A DNA stretch of 12,775 nt. It comes from Clostridiales bacterium. Lineage in GTDB: Bacteria > Bacillota > Clostridia > Christensenellales > Christensenellaceae. Location of the stretch: assembly GCA_019420265.1 (NCBI GenBank), contig JAHZHM010000176.1:1-12775 (forward strand), in the 5' to 3' direction. Below the pieces are notes generated by a model. It was not told the origin of the DNA and searched no databases. It saw only the letters and a list, made by a program, of their open reading frames with translations. Below are positions 1 through 6,265 of the stretch, piece after piece. The translations under genes were made by a program, and so were the position numbers. Numbering within the stretch: position 1 is the first letter of the stretch; each line of letters begins with the position of its first letter.

Positions 1-65
1 TTCCACTGCCAAGCAACCTGCTGTTGCTATTTCCCAGGTAAACATCGTTTCTTTTCTGCAATCAA

Positions 66-92
66 AAAAGCAGGGCTTGCTGCCCTGCTTTT
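66..92 (-). terminator. Intrinsic terminator of the 96-1052 membrane protein gene
   Basis: Seven-base arms AGCAGGG (69-75) and CCCTGCT (83-89) pair around a 7-base loop, and flanking A/T pairs lengthen the stem. Read on the minus strand, the hairpin begins a few bases after the TAA stop and runs into a T6 tract. T residues also follow it on the plus strand, so it could stop transcription in both directions. Confidence 0.85.
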
Positions 93-95
93 GCT

Positions 96-1052
96 TTAGT
101 TGCGATCGAGAACTGTTATCTTGCCAGATGCCATATCCACTTCCTGCTTGGTCTGCGCAAACACGCCCCAAAGCCCGGCCACGGCGAACACCAAACCCAG
201 CACCAGGTTGAGCAGGAAAGGCGTGAGCACATCCGGCTCTGTCAAAATCAGCTGCGTCGTGATGCTGGTCAGCTCTCCAAAGCTGAAGAAATAGCCATCC
301 AGCTCGATGGCGACCTGAATCCAAAGATCCACATACTGCGCCAGGATGACGCCCAAAACCGCGCAGACAATGAGGATTATCAGCTTGGGGCGGCCCAGCT
401 TGCCGCGGAACAGTTCATAGCCCTTTTTGGCGCAAAGGCCAATCAGAAGGCCCGCGATGCTGGCGAAATACCCCGCCCGGGCGAGCAGCACCCAGGGAAT
501 CAGGCCGATGAGCGTGCCCAAGACCGCGCCCAGCAGCCCCATCCAATAGTTGCTGCCGCTGCGGCTCTGCTGCTGAACGGCTTCTCTCTGTTCATCTGCC
601 AGGGCAGTGATGCAGGCTTCGTGCATGAGCTGCGCCTTGCCCTCCCGCAGGACGATTTTCTCGGTTCCATCCGTCGCTCCGCCGCATCTGCTGCAGCAGG
701 CTGTTCCGACGAACCCTTCCTGCGCCAGCGCGCCCAAAAGCTGGGGCAGCATGGCGCGCAGGCTGGCCATGCCCTTGCCGTTGCCGCGAAAGCTTATCTG
801 AACGCCGTCGTTATAAACGTTGTAAGCCAGCACATTGCCCTGTGCCTTTGCCGATGCCAAAAATGCATCCAGGCGCCCTCTTTTTGCATTCTCTTCCGGA
901 ATATCTGCGCCTGCCATATAGTTCAGATACAGGCTGCGGAAATTGTTCTCGTTGGAAAGCGTGACGAGAAACCCGCCCAGCTCCCCATATGCGCAGCCTT
1001 TTGCCATCTTCATTCCATTTTCGGCTGCAAACCGTTTGAGTGCTGCATCCAT
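96..1052 (-). CDS. Membrane protein with CxxC/HxxC motif, unknown function
   Basis: This 318-residue protein is not one I recognise. Residues 1-115 look like a soluble domain. A possible metal site follows, C120-x2-C123 and H144-x2-C147. The C-terminal half has about four hydrophobic segments (about 169-190, 194-208, 223-241 and 276-297) and a short polar tail. I chose the ATG at 1052 because GGAGGG lies six bases upstream of it. A longer reading from 1091 would begin at or before the predicted transcription start of the promoter at 1093-1121. The gene is transcribed alone, with a promoter directly upstream and a terminator directly downstream. The metal site is an inference from residue spacing only. 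Membrane location is well supported; function is unknown. Confidence 0.8.
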   Translation of the reverse strand: MDAALKRFAAENGMKMAKGCAYGELGGFLVTLSNENNFRSLYLNYMAGADIPEENAKRGRLDAFLASAKAQGNVLAYNVYNDGVQISFRGNGKGMASLRAMLPQLLGALAQEGFVGTACCSRCGGATDGTEKIVLREGKAQLMHEACITALADEQREAVQQQSRSGSNYWMGLLGAVLGTLIGLIPWVLLARAGYFASIAGLLIGLCAKKGYELFRGKLGRPKLIILIVCAVLGVILAQYVDLWIQVAIELDGYFFSFGELTSITTQLILTEPDVLTPFLLNLVLGLVFAVAGLWGVFAQTKQEVDMASGKITVLDRN

Positions 1053-1092
1053 AAAAATCCCTCCGTAATTCTTGCAAATTTTCTCCTTCATT

Positions 1093-1121
1093 AGTATAGC
1101 GCGATCTCATGTAACTTCCAA
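1093..1121 (-). promoter_or_regulatory. Sigma-A promoter of the 96-1052 gene
   Basis: On the minus strand, TTGGAA (1116-1121) and TATACT (1093-1098) are separated by exactly 17 bases. Transcription should begin near 1086, which leaves a leader of about 35 bases and supports translation from 1052 rather than 1091. Confidence 0.7.
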
Positions 1122-1202
1122 GCAAAATTTACAGTCTTTTACATCTGCTTTGCCCCGTCGCCCGCAAAATTGTATCCGCGCCGCTTTCTCTTCTTCGAGG
1201 GC

Positions 1203-1213
1203 TATGCTATAAT
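1203..1213 (+). promoter_or_regulatory. Extended -10 promoter upstream of the folded segment and pepT
   Basis: TATGCTATAAT is a perfect extended -10 element with TATAAT at 1208-1213. The -35 position (TTTCTC, 1185-1190) matches consensus poorly, as is common for extended -10 promoters. Transcription should begin near 1220, just before the folded segment and about 210 bases before the pepT start codon. A very similar arrangement lies upstream of the DUF2752 gene at 8827-8859. Confidence 0.65.
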
Positions 1214-1219
1214 AAACAT

Positions 1220-1382
1220 ATGACTTGGGCGTTCATTGTCGTCTACCGGCGACGCACGAGGCGCACTGCCGATGCGGTATCACATCCTCACAGCGCAGCT
1301 GAAGTAAAACTTCGGACGCCTAGGGGGAATGTCCGCGCATTGCTCCGCTTTGCCGCGGCGCTTAAAAATGATGCCAGCCAAT
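1220..1382 (+). ncRNA. Candidate structured RNA or long pepT leader
   Basis: No ORF covers this stretch, yet it can form a compact multi-branch fold. A closing helix pairs TTGG (1225-1228), GC (1229-1230) and TCATT (1233-1237) with AATGA (1367-1371), GC (1373-1374) and CCAA (1378-1381). Inside are GTCGTC/GGCGAC (1238-1243 with 1248-1253, loop TACC), AGGCG/CGCCT (1259-1263 with 1317-1321) enclosing TGCCG-ATG-CGGTA (1267-1279) and CTGAAG-TAAAA-CTTCGG (1299-1315), then AATG/CATT (1328-1331 with 1338-1341) and CCGC/GCGG (1345-1348 with 1355-1358). It sits directly behind a good promoter. There is no U-tract terminator before pepT, so it could be either a separate RNA or a leader. It does not show the conserved cores of T-box, TPP, FMN, cobalamin, SAM-I or SRP RNA. 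6S RNA would be a rod rather than branched. A raiA-type RNA is possible but untested. Confidence 0.45.
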
Positions 1383-1433
1383 GCTTACCTTAATATTCCA
1401 TAATAAGAAAATAAATTCCAGGAGGGATAACCG

Positions 1434-2651
1434 ATGCATGTGTTAGATCGTTTTCTGAAATATGTCTCTTTCGATACCGGCTCCGATGCCGCTTCTCCCA
1501 CCATCCCCAGCACGGAAAAGCAAAAAGCTCTGGGGCAGTTTCTCGTCTCGGAAATGCTGCAGATGGGCATTTCGGATGCGCATATGGATGAGCAGGGCTA
1601 TGTCTACGGGAGCATCCCTGCAAGCACGCAAAAACCCGCGCCTAAAATTGGCCTGATCGCCCATATGGATACGGTTTCAGACGTCCCCTGCGGCGACATC
1701 AAAGCCCGGGTCGTGCGGCAGTACGACGGCGGCGATATTCTGCTGAACGCCGAGAAAAACATCCTGCTCAGCCCGTCGCAATACCCGGATCTGCTTAAGT
1801 ATCAGGGCGATGATCTGGTCGTGACAGACGGCACAACGCTGCTGGGCGCAGACGACAAGGCGGGCATCGCCGAGATTCTCTCCGCCGCCGAGGCGCTGCT
1901 CGCCAGCGATGCGCCGCATGGGGAAGTGAAACTGGCCTTCACGCCGGACGAGGAGATCGGCCGCGGGCCGGATGCTTTCCGCGTCTCTCATTTCGGCGCG
2001 GACTACGCCTATACCGTGGATGGCGGCGAGCTGGGCGAGCTGGAATACGAAAACTTCAATGGTGCAGATGCCAAAGTGCTGGTGCACGGGCGCAATATTC
2101 ACCCGGGCGTGGCCAAAGGGCAGATGAAAAATGCCATGCTGATGGCCATGGAGTTTAACGCCCTGCTGCCTTCCTTTGAAATTCCCGCCAATACCGAGGG
2201 TTATGAGGGGTTTTACCACCTGACGGATATGCGCGGCGATGTTGAGCAGGCCGAGCTCTGCTATATCATCCGGGATCACGATGCCCAGAAATACCAGCAG
2301 AAAAAACAGCTCTTCTGCTCCATCGGGGCGTTTTTGAACGAAAAATACGGCCCGGGCACGTTTGATGTAACTGTAACGGACAGCTATGCCAATATGAAGG
2401 AGAAAATCCTCCCGCATATGGAGATTGTGGAGAGGGCCAAAGCCGCCATGCTGAGCGCCGGCGTACAGCCAAAAGTGCAGCCCATCCGCGGCGGCACAGA
2501 CGGCGCAACGCTCTCTTTTATGGGCCTTCCCTGCCCCAACCTCTGCACAGGCGGGCACAACTTCCACGGGCGCTTCGAGTATATCTCCGTGCAGAGCATG
2601 GAGAAAGTGACGCAGATTTTGCTGAATCTCATCTACGGTGCATTGGAGTAG
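1434..2651 (+). CDS. pepT: Peptidase T (tripeptide aminopeptidase)
   Basis: A cytosolic, two-zinc M20B peptidase that removes the N-terminal residue from tripeptides at the end of protein or peptide breakdown. All expected metal and catalytic residues are present at nearly the same numbers as in E. coli PepT: H77 and D79 (AHMDT), D140 (GADDKAG), the pair E173-E174 (PDEEIGRG), D196 (VDGG) and H378 (GGHNFHG). The length of 405 residues is normal for the family. The ATG at 1434 has GGAGG at 1421-1425. It is first in a tight plus-strand run: the next gene starts three bases after its TAG stop. The long folded leader upstream may control the whole run. Confidence 0.97.
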   Translation: MHVLDRFLKYVSFDTGSDAASPTIPSTEKQKALGQFLVSEMLQMGISDAHMDEQGYVYGSIPASTQKPAPKIGLIAHMDTVSDVPCGDIKARVVRQYDGGDILLNAEKNILLSPSQYPDLLKYQGDDLVVTDGTTLLGADDKAGIAEILSAAEALLASDAPHGEVKLAFTPDEEIGRGPDAFRVSHFGADYAYTVDGGELGELEYENFNGADAKVLVHGRNIHPGVAKGQMKNAMLMAMEFNALLPSFEIPANTEGYEGFYHLTDMRGDVEQAELCYIIRDHDAQKYQQKKQLFCSIGAFLNEKYGPGTFDVTVTDSYANMKEKILPHMEIVERAKAAMLSAGVQPKVQPIRGGTDGATLSFMGLPCPNLCTGGHNFHGRFEYISVQSMEKVTQILLNLIYGALE

Positions 2652-2654
2652 CAT

Positions 2655-3032
2655 ATGGAGCAATATGATAAACTGATCGAAGCGCACTGCCTTGCCCAAA
2701 AGGGCACACAGCAGGACTATAAAGAAGAGTGGCATGCCTGGCGCTATCTCGTGGGCGGGAAAATGTATGCCATGCGCGGCGGGGATAAAGAGGGCCGCCC
2801 GATTTTGACGCTTAAACTTCCCCCAGAGCGGGGATATGCCCTGCGGGAACAGTATGCCGGCGTCATCGTGCCCGGCTATTATATGAACAAAGAGCACTGG
2901 AATTCCATCTATCTTTCCGGCGGCGTGCCCCAAGAAGCGCTGAAGAAGATGATCGAAACTGCACACCAAACCGTCCTATGCTCGCTTTCCAAAAAAGCAC
3001 AGGCGGAAATTTTAAAAAAAGAGGAGAAATAA
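2655..3032 (+). CDS. MmcQ/YjbR family protein
   Basis: A small protein of 125 residues whose C-terminal half carries the family pattern: KLPPERG at about 54, then a PGYYMNKEHWNSIYL stretch, followed by a helical end with SLSKK. The family has a CyaY-like fold and has been described as DNA-binding, but no precise role is established. The start ATG lies three bases after the pepT stop, with GGAG overlapping the end of pepT, so translation is probably coupled. The first residues are shorter than in many YjbR proteins, but the ATG and ribosome site fit. Family assignment is firm; biological role is not. Confidence 0.85.
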   Translation: MEQYDKLIEAHCLAQKGTQQDYKEEWHAWRYLVGGKMYAMRGGDKEGRPILTLKLPPERGYALREQYAGVIVPGYYMNKEHWNSIYLSGGVPQEALKKMIETAHQTVLCSLSKKAQAEILKKEEK

Positions 3033-3035
3033 AAA

Positions 3036-3452
3036 ATGGATAAGGTTCAACTGGCGGTAGAAAATTTCGCAAAGAAAAAGTATAACTGCACGCAGGCCGT
3101 CGTCTGCGCATTCTGCGAGGATTTCGGCCTCTCCGAGGTGGACGGCTTCCGTGTTGCCGAGGCATTTGGCGGCGGCATGGGCAAGATGGGCGGCGTCTGC
3201 GGCGCGGTAACGGGTGCCTACATTATCATGGGCCTGGCCAACTGCGCGGCTGATTTGCAAAACCCCACCAAATCCAAAATGGAGACGTATGCCGATGTCC
3301 GCGAACTGACCAAAAAATTTGAAGATATGAACACTTCTGTGCTCTGTCGGGAGCTCAAATGCGAAAAGCCTCTGCGCAGCTGCCCGGGATGCGTGGAAGA
3401 TGCGGCAAAGCTGCTGGTGGAATATCTGGAAATGCGCAAACAGCGCCAATAG
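3036..3452 (+). CDS. C_GCAxxG_C_C family putative redox protein
   Basis: A 138-residue protein with the conserved cysteine layout of this family: C18 in NCTQAV, the glycine-rich segment GGGMGKMGGVCGAVTGA with C55, C104, and the C-terminal pair C116-x2-C119 (CPGCVEDAA). The family is common in anaerobic Firmicutes, and the cysteines are thought to be redox-active or metal-binding. Substrate and partners are unknown. C24, C27 and C109 are additional cysteines. The start ATG follows the yjbR-like stop by three bases and has AGGAG upstream. The next reading frame (a TrmO-like gene) starts one base after its TAG stop, so the genes appear co-transcribed. Confidence 0.9.
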   Translation: MDKVQLAVENFAKKKYNCTQAVVCAFCEDFGLSEVDGFRVAEAFGGGMGKMGGVCGAVTGAYIIMGLANCAADLQNPTKSKMETYADVRELTKKFEDMNTSVLCRELKCEKPLRSCPGCVEDAAKLLVEYLEMRKQRQ

Positions 3453-3453
3453 G

Positions 3454-3942
3454 ATGCCGTTTTCTATTTTCTCCATCGGCGAAATTTTCCGGCAGGATGG
3501 CAAAGTTTTTGCCCGGCTTTTTCCCGCATACGCGCAGGGGCTGGCCGGCCTTTGCGCATACAGCCATTTGCAGCTGCTCTGGTGGTTTTCCGGCGCGGAT
3601 GACGCCCAGAGCCGCGGCCGGGTGTAGGCGCGCTGCCCCTATCTCGGCGCCCCCAAAGAGCTGGGCGTTTTTGCGACGCGCTCGCCCCATCGCCCCAATC
3701 CCATCGCGCTGACCTGCTGCCGTATCCTAGCGGTGGATGCCGCGGCCGGGCTGGTTCAGCTGGAAGATTGCGATGCAGAGGACGGCTCTCCCATCCTGGA
3801 TATCAAGCCATATGCCCCAAGCTCGGATCGCGTGGAGCATCCGTCCGGCCCGGCTTGGTCTGCCCATTGGCCGGGCAGCCTGGAGGAATCCGCGGCATAC
3901 GACTGGGCGCGCGAAATAGACCCCTCTTTTGAGGAGAAATAG
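3454..3942 (+). pseudogene. TrmO/TsaA-family tRNA methyltransferase, broken by in-frame amber codon
   Basis: Read in one frame from the ATG at 3454 to the TAG at 3940-3942, this encodes a short TrmO-type protein of about 162 codons. Intact members methylate N6-threonylcarbamoyladenosine-37 of tRNA using SAM. The hallmark FATRSPHRPNPIAL lies at codons 73-86, and DAEDG and DIKPYAP follow downstream. The only defect is a TAG at codon 58 (3625-3627), between WWFSGADDAQSRGRV and ARCPYLGAPKELG. There is no frameshift and alignment to the family pattern continues without a gap, so this is a single-codon change. A restart at GTG 3733 would omit the signature motif and so could not rescue function. 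TAG is the normal stop for at least four neighbouring genes, so recoding is unlikely. A sequencing or assembly error is the main alternative. Confidence 0.8.
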
Positions 3943-3972
3943 AGCATGAGAAAATACATTGGAGGAAACCAT

Positions 3973-4386
3973 ATGTGGGCTGTTTACGCTTTGCTTTCTG
4001 CGCTGTTCGCCGCCCTGACTTCCATTCTCGCAAAGCTGGGCATCCAGCAGTTAAATTCCAACCTCGCCACGGCCATTCGCACGGCTGTCGTGCTCATTAT
4101 GGCCTGGGCAATTGTGCTGCTGACGGGCAAGCAAGCGGAAATTCCGCATATCACGGGAAAAAGCTGGGTTTTTCTCGTCTTATCCGGCATCGCCACTGGG
4201 CTGTCTTGGCTCTGCTACTATAAGGCCCTGCAAATCGGCGAGGCCAGCAAGGTCATCCCGGTGGATAAATTCAGCGTCGTCATCAGCATGCTGCTCTCTT
4301 TTCTGATTTTAAAGGAAAAGCTGGATTGGAAGGCACTGCTGGGCGGCGGGTTCATCACGGCCGGCACCTTTCTTTTGATTCTATAG
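3973..4386 (+). CDS. Small EamA/DMT-family transporter
   Basis: A 137-residue membrane protein with about five hydrophobic helices, which corresponds to one EamA unit. Two-domain transporters have two such units, so this one presumably acts as a dimer. It begins MWAVYALLSALFAAL and ends with the typical ILKEKLDWKALLGGGFITAG pattern. The ATG at 3973 is preferred because GGAGG lies at 3961-3965 and the first helix then begins immediately. An upstream ATG at 3946 also has a usable GAGGAG and would add nine residues. It follows the broken TrmO frame closely and is last in the pepT run. The substrate cannot be inferred. Confidence 0.88.
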   Translation: MWAVYALLSALFAALTSILAKLGIQQLNSNLATAIRTAVVLIMAWAIVLLTGKQAEIPHITGKSWVFLVLSGIATGLSWLCYYKALQIGEASKVIPVDKFSVVISMLLSFLILKEKLDWKALLGGGFITAGTFLLIL

Positions 4387-4480
4387 CCGCGTGGGGATGG
4401 AGTTTGCCCGTCAAAAGGCGCGTTTTATTTCTTTTCCAAAATCCCAAAGGGCCTAACGAAAAGCAAAGCTGGGAGGAAAG

Positions 4481-5179
4481 ATGGAACTTGTAAACCAAAT
4501 CAGAGAGCGGCTGTTTGCGCTCAGCGAGCCGGAATTTCAGAAATTTTCGGCGGCTCTCATCCCGGGCGAAGAGCGCATGCTGGGCGTGCGTTTGCCTGCC
4601 TTGCGGGCGCTGGCAAAGGAAATTGCCCGCTCGGATCGCTGGGCGGATTACCTTGCTGCCGCGCCTCGGGATTATTTCGAGGAGATCATGCTGCGCGGCA
4701 TGATCATCGGCGCGATTCCGGTAAGCCCGGAGGAGCGCATCCGCCGCATCGAGGCCTTTATCCCCGAAATCGATAGCTGGTCTATCTGCGATAGTTTTTG
4801 CGCCGGGCTAAAATTCACCGCGAAAAACAGGGAGATGGTCTTTTCCTTTGTGCGGCCCTATTGCAGCAGCCAAAAGGAATTTGAGGTGCGGTTTGGCTAT
4901 GTCATGCTGCTGGATTTCTTTTTGACGGAGGAGTATATCGATGCTGTGCTCGCTCTCGCCGCTTCCTTCTCGCACCCTGCCTACTATGCCAGAATGGCCG
5001 TTGCCTGGCTGCTGGCCACAGCGCTGGCTAAATTCCCATCCAAGGCCATGCACTGCCTGAAAACCGCCCCGCTGGACGATTTTACCTATCGCAAAAGCAT
5101 CCAAAAGGCGCTGGAATCCTATCGGGTTTCGCCCGATCTCAAGCAGGAACTGCGCGAACTGCGGCAAAGCGCAAAATAG
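4481..5179 (+). CDS. AlkD-like DNA alkylation repair protein
   Basis: A 232-residue all-helical protein of the DNA alkylation repair family, built from HEAT-like repeats. AlkD members are glycosylases that remove bulky or positively charged alkylated bases without base flipping. Visible signatures are WSICDSFC at 100-107, the YARMAVAWLLA helix at 169-179, and the C-terminal KSIQKALESYRVS segment ending at 217. Length is normal for the short form common in Clostridia. GGGAGG directly upstream fixes the ATG at 4481. The 94-base gap from the transporter gene has no clear terminator or promoter, so the gene may be read from the upstream operon or have a promoter I missed. Confidence 0.9.
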   Translation: MELVNQIRERLFALSEPEFQKFSAALIPGEERMLGVRLPALRALAKEIARSDRWADYLAAAPRDYFEEIMLRGMIIGAIPVSPEERIRRIEAFIPEIDSWSICDSFCAGLKFTAKNREMVFSFVRPYCSSQKEFEVRFGYVMLLDFFLTEEYIDAVLALAASFSHPAYYARMAVAWLLATALAKFPSKAMHCLKTAPLDDFTYRKSIQKALESYRVSPDLKQELRELRQSAK

Positions 5180-5181
5180 CA

Positions 5182-5194
5182 GGCGCACTGCGCC
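5182..5194 (+). repeat. Short GC hairpin after the AlkD-like gene
   Basis: GGCGC and GCGCC (5182-5186 and 5190-5194) pair around ACT, three bases after the TAG stop. No U-tract follows, so this is a weak terminator at best. Confidence 0.3.
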
Positions 5195-5203
5195 GGATTA
5201 TCA

Positions 5204-5218
5204 TTGATATCCTATCAA
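5204..5218. repeat. Operator-like dyad upstream of the XRE regulator
   Basis: TTGATA and TATCAA form a perfect 6-base dyad around TCC. It lies about 185 bases upstream of the regulator's best promoter candidate, which is far for a repressor site. A chance A+T-rich palindrome is quite possible. Confidence 0.2.
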
Positions 5219-5281
5219 ATAGATAAAAGAGAGATTTTGATTTGCCAGCAGGCAGAAAAAATTGTCTAGAGCGAACTGAGC

Positions 5282-5320
5282 AAACGGCGGTATGGGCAGA
5301 AACAGCTGATACCGCCGTTT
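5282..5320. repeat. Perfect 12-base inverted repeat
   Basis: AAACGGCGGTAT (5282-5293) and ATACCGCCGTTT (5309-5320) are perfect complements around a 15-base loop. The stem ends in T residues on both strands but lacks a proper U-tract, so it could be a weak terminator, an RNA hairpin or a relic of a mobile element. It sits in the noncoding stretch between the AlkD-like gene and the XRE regulator, with the A+T-rich patch beginning around it. Confidence 0.6.
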
Positions 5321-5388
5321 CATATAGATGCCGAAAAAGCATGCCAAGATGCAAGCGAGAATGTTCAATGTAAAGAAAATGAGCACAT

Positions 5389-5418
5389 TTGACAGCTATA
5401 ATGGGTGGAAACTATCCT
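5389..5418 (+). promoter_or_regulatory. Promoter candidate for the XRE regulator
   Basis: A perfect TTGACA (5389-5394) is followed after 18 bases by TATCCT (5413-5418), which would start transcription near 5425, ahead of the ATG at 5465. A consensus TATAAT also lies at 5397-5402, but no good -35 box sits upstream of it. One of the two is probably the real promoter. Confidence 0.5.
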
Positions 5419-5464
5419 GATCAAGCCATATAATCAATTTATCAAGCGGCAAGGGAGAAAGACA

Positions 5465-5935
5465 ATGAGTTTAGGAAACAGCTTATTTCAAGCAAGAAAA
5501 AAATGCGGGCTTTCACAGGAAGATGTAGCTGAAAAACTGGGCGTAAGCAGACAAACGGTTTCAAAATGGGAAACGGATGAAACTGTTCCGGATATTCGGC
5601 AATCCAAAAAAATGGCAGTGCTTTACAATGTGTCTTTGGATGAATTGATCGACTTTGATATTGATCTCAAAGAAATTCAAGAAGCTATTAAAAAAACAAG
5701 CGCGGAAACCGAAGAAAGAATTAATTGGACAAATGCTTGGGGGAAAAAATACCCGATTCTTCTCAAATATCAAACAGATGTGAATATTCCAAATTACGCT
5801 CATAGAATCAACATGATGTTAGATGAATTGAAGCAGGAATATTCGTTCAGCGAACAGGATGCGATGCTGGTTCTGAAAGATATTTTATACAATGTATGGA
5901 AAAACCGCACCGGCCGCACGAGAGCAGCGGATTGA
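5465..5935 (+). CDS. XRE-family (HTH_3) transcriptional regulator
   Basis: A 156-residue protein with an N-terminal Cro/CI-type DNA-binding domain at about 5-62: RKKCGLSQEDVAEKLGVSR, then QTVSKWETDETVPD and a SLDELI end. Residues 66-85 are charged and helical, possibly a linker or coiled coil. The C-terminal part (about 88-148) has no family I recognise. The ATG at 5465 is preferred because GGGAGA lies a few bases upstream. A GTG at 5405 would add 20 residues but lies within the candidate promoter region. Codon use is clearly richer in A and T (AAA, GAA, ATT) than in the flanking genes, which suggests a different origin. No partner gene is adjacent. Confidence 0.85.
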   Translation: MSLGNSLFQARKKCGLSQEDVAEKLGVSRQTVSKWETDETVPDIRQSKKMAVLYNVSLDELIDFDIDLKEIQEAIKKTSAETEERINWTNAWGKKYPILLKYQTDVNIPNYAHRINMMLDELKQEYSFSEQDAMLVLKDILYNVWKNRTGRTRAAD

Positions 5936-5973
5936 AGTGCGCCGCCGCAAAAACTCTGCCGCAATTTTCCTTT

Positions 5974-5989
5974 CCTCATGTAGATGAGG
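5974..5989 (+). terminator. Weak terminator candidate after the XRE regulator
   Basis: CCTCAT and ATGAGG form a 6-base stem around GTAG, about 40 bases after the TGA stop. It is followed by GGCAAATTTTGAC, which is only a poor U-tract. Confidence 0.25.
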
Positions 5990-6001
5990 GCAAATTTTGA
6001 C

Positions 6002-6032
6002 AAAAAAAGGGGCCGCCGGCTGTGGCGGCCCC
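6002..6032 (-). terminator. Strong GC hairpin with minus-strand U-tract
   Basis: GGGGCCGCC (6009-6017) and GGCGGCCCC (6024-6032) pair perfectly over nine bases around a 6-base loop. On the minus strand the stem is followed by T7, the form of an intrinsic terminator for leftward transcription. On the plus strand it is followed by TACCC and could not terminate. No leftward gene ends here: the nearest, pduL, has its own terminator 200 bases earlier. It may be a back-up terminator, the end of an unannotated small RNA, or a dispersed intergenic repeat. Confidence 0.65.
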
Positions 6033-6225
6033 TACCCTAAGAGGAAAGAAAGGAAAAATGATGATGAAGAATTTTTGTGCTTGCTTCTTCTTTACAGTCT
6101 CTATTCTACCAAGGAAATAAGTCTATTTTTCAGCCAATTTAAATATAAACTGTGAACAATTCCTCTGTTTTTCTCATTTTTTAGAGTTTTTTGCCAGGAT
6201 GGCGCCAAGCGAAAATTTTGCGCAC

Positions 6226-6251
6226 AAAAAAGCCGGGAATATCCCGGCTTT
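6226..6251 (-). terminator. Intrinsic terminator of pduL
   Basis: AAGCCGGGA (6230-6238) and TCCCGGCTT (6242-6250) form a perfect 9-base stem around ATA. On the minus strand it lies about 15 bases after the pduL stop and is followed by a run of T residues. Confidence 0.92.
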
Positions 6252-6265
6252 CTTCTGTTCTCTTC

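Larger units (their letters stand above)
5936..6265. other. Intergenic stretch of 330 bases without a convincing gene
   Basis: This stretch lies between the XRE regulator and the end of pduL. It holds a weak hairpin at 5974-5989, a strong GC hairpin with a minus-strand U-tract at 6009-6032, a 20-codon plus-strand mini-ORF at 6058-6120, an A+T-rich T-tract region at about 6120-6195, and the pduL terminator at 6226-6251. No known RNA family is evident to me. Confidence 0.6.

Noticed and set aside
1-95. Possible end of a gene entering from the left edge
   Set aside because: Short open frames exist, but none ends sensibly before the terminator at 66-92, and there is too little sequence to judge.
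1220-1433. T-box, SRP RNA or a common riboswitch upstream of pepT
   Set aside because: The T-box AGGGTGGNACCGCG core, the SRP GGAAGGAAGCAGC segment and the TPP, FMN, cobalamin and SAM-I cores are all absent.
1677-2969. 430-codon minus-strand ORF opposite pepT and the yjbR-like gene
   Set aside because: It is antisense to two clearly recognised genes, spans their junction, has no recognisable domains, and reflects the codon bias of the sense strand.
5201-5386. 61-codon minus-strand ORF with hydrophobic residues upstream of the XRE gene
   Set aside because: It starts with GTG without a ribosome site, contains both arms of the perfect inverted repeat, and is hydrophobic mainly because the region is T-rich on that strand.
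5997-6002. TTGACA as a plus-strand -35 box
   Set aside because: The expected -10 position falls inside the GC hairpin and has no TATAAT-like sequence.
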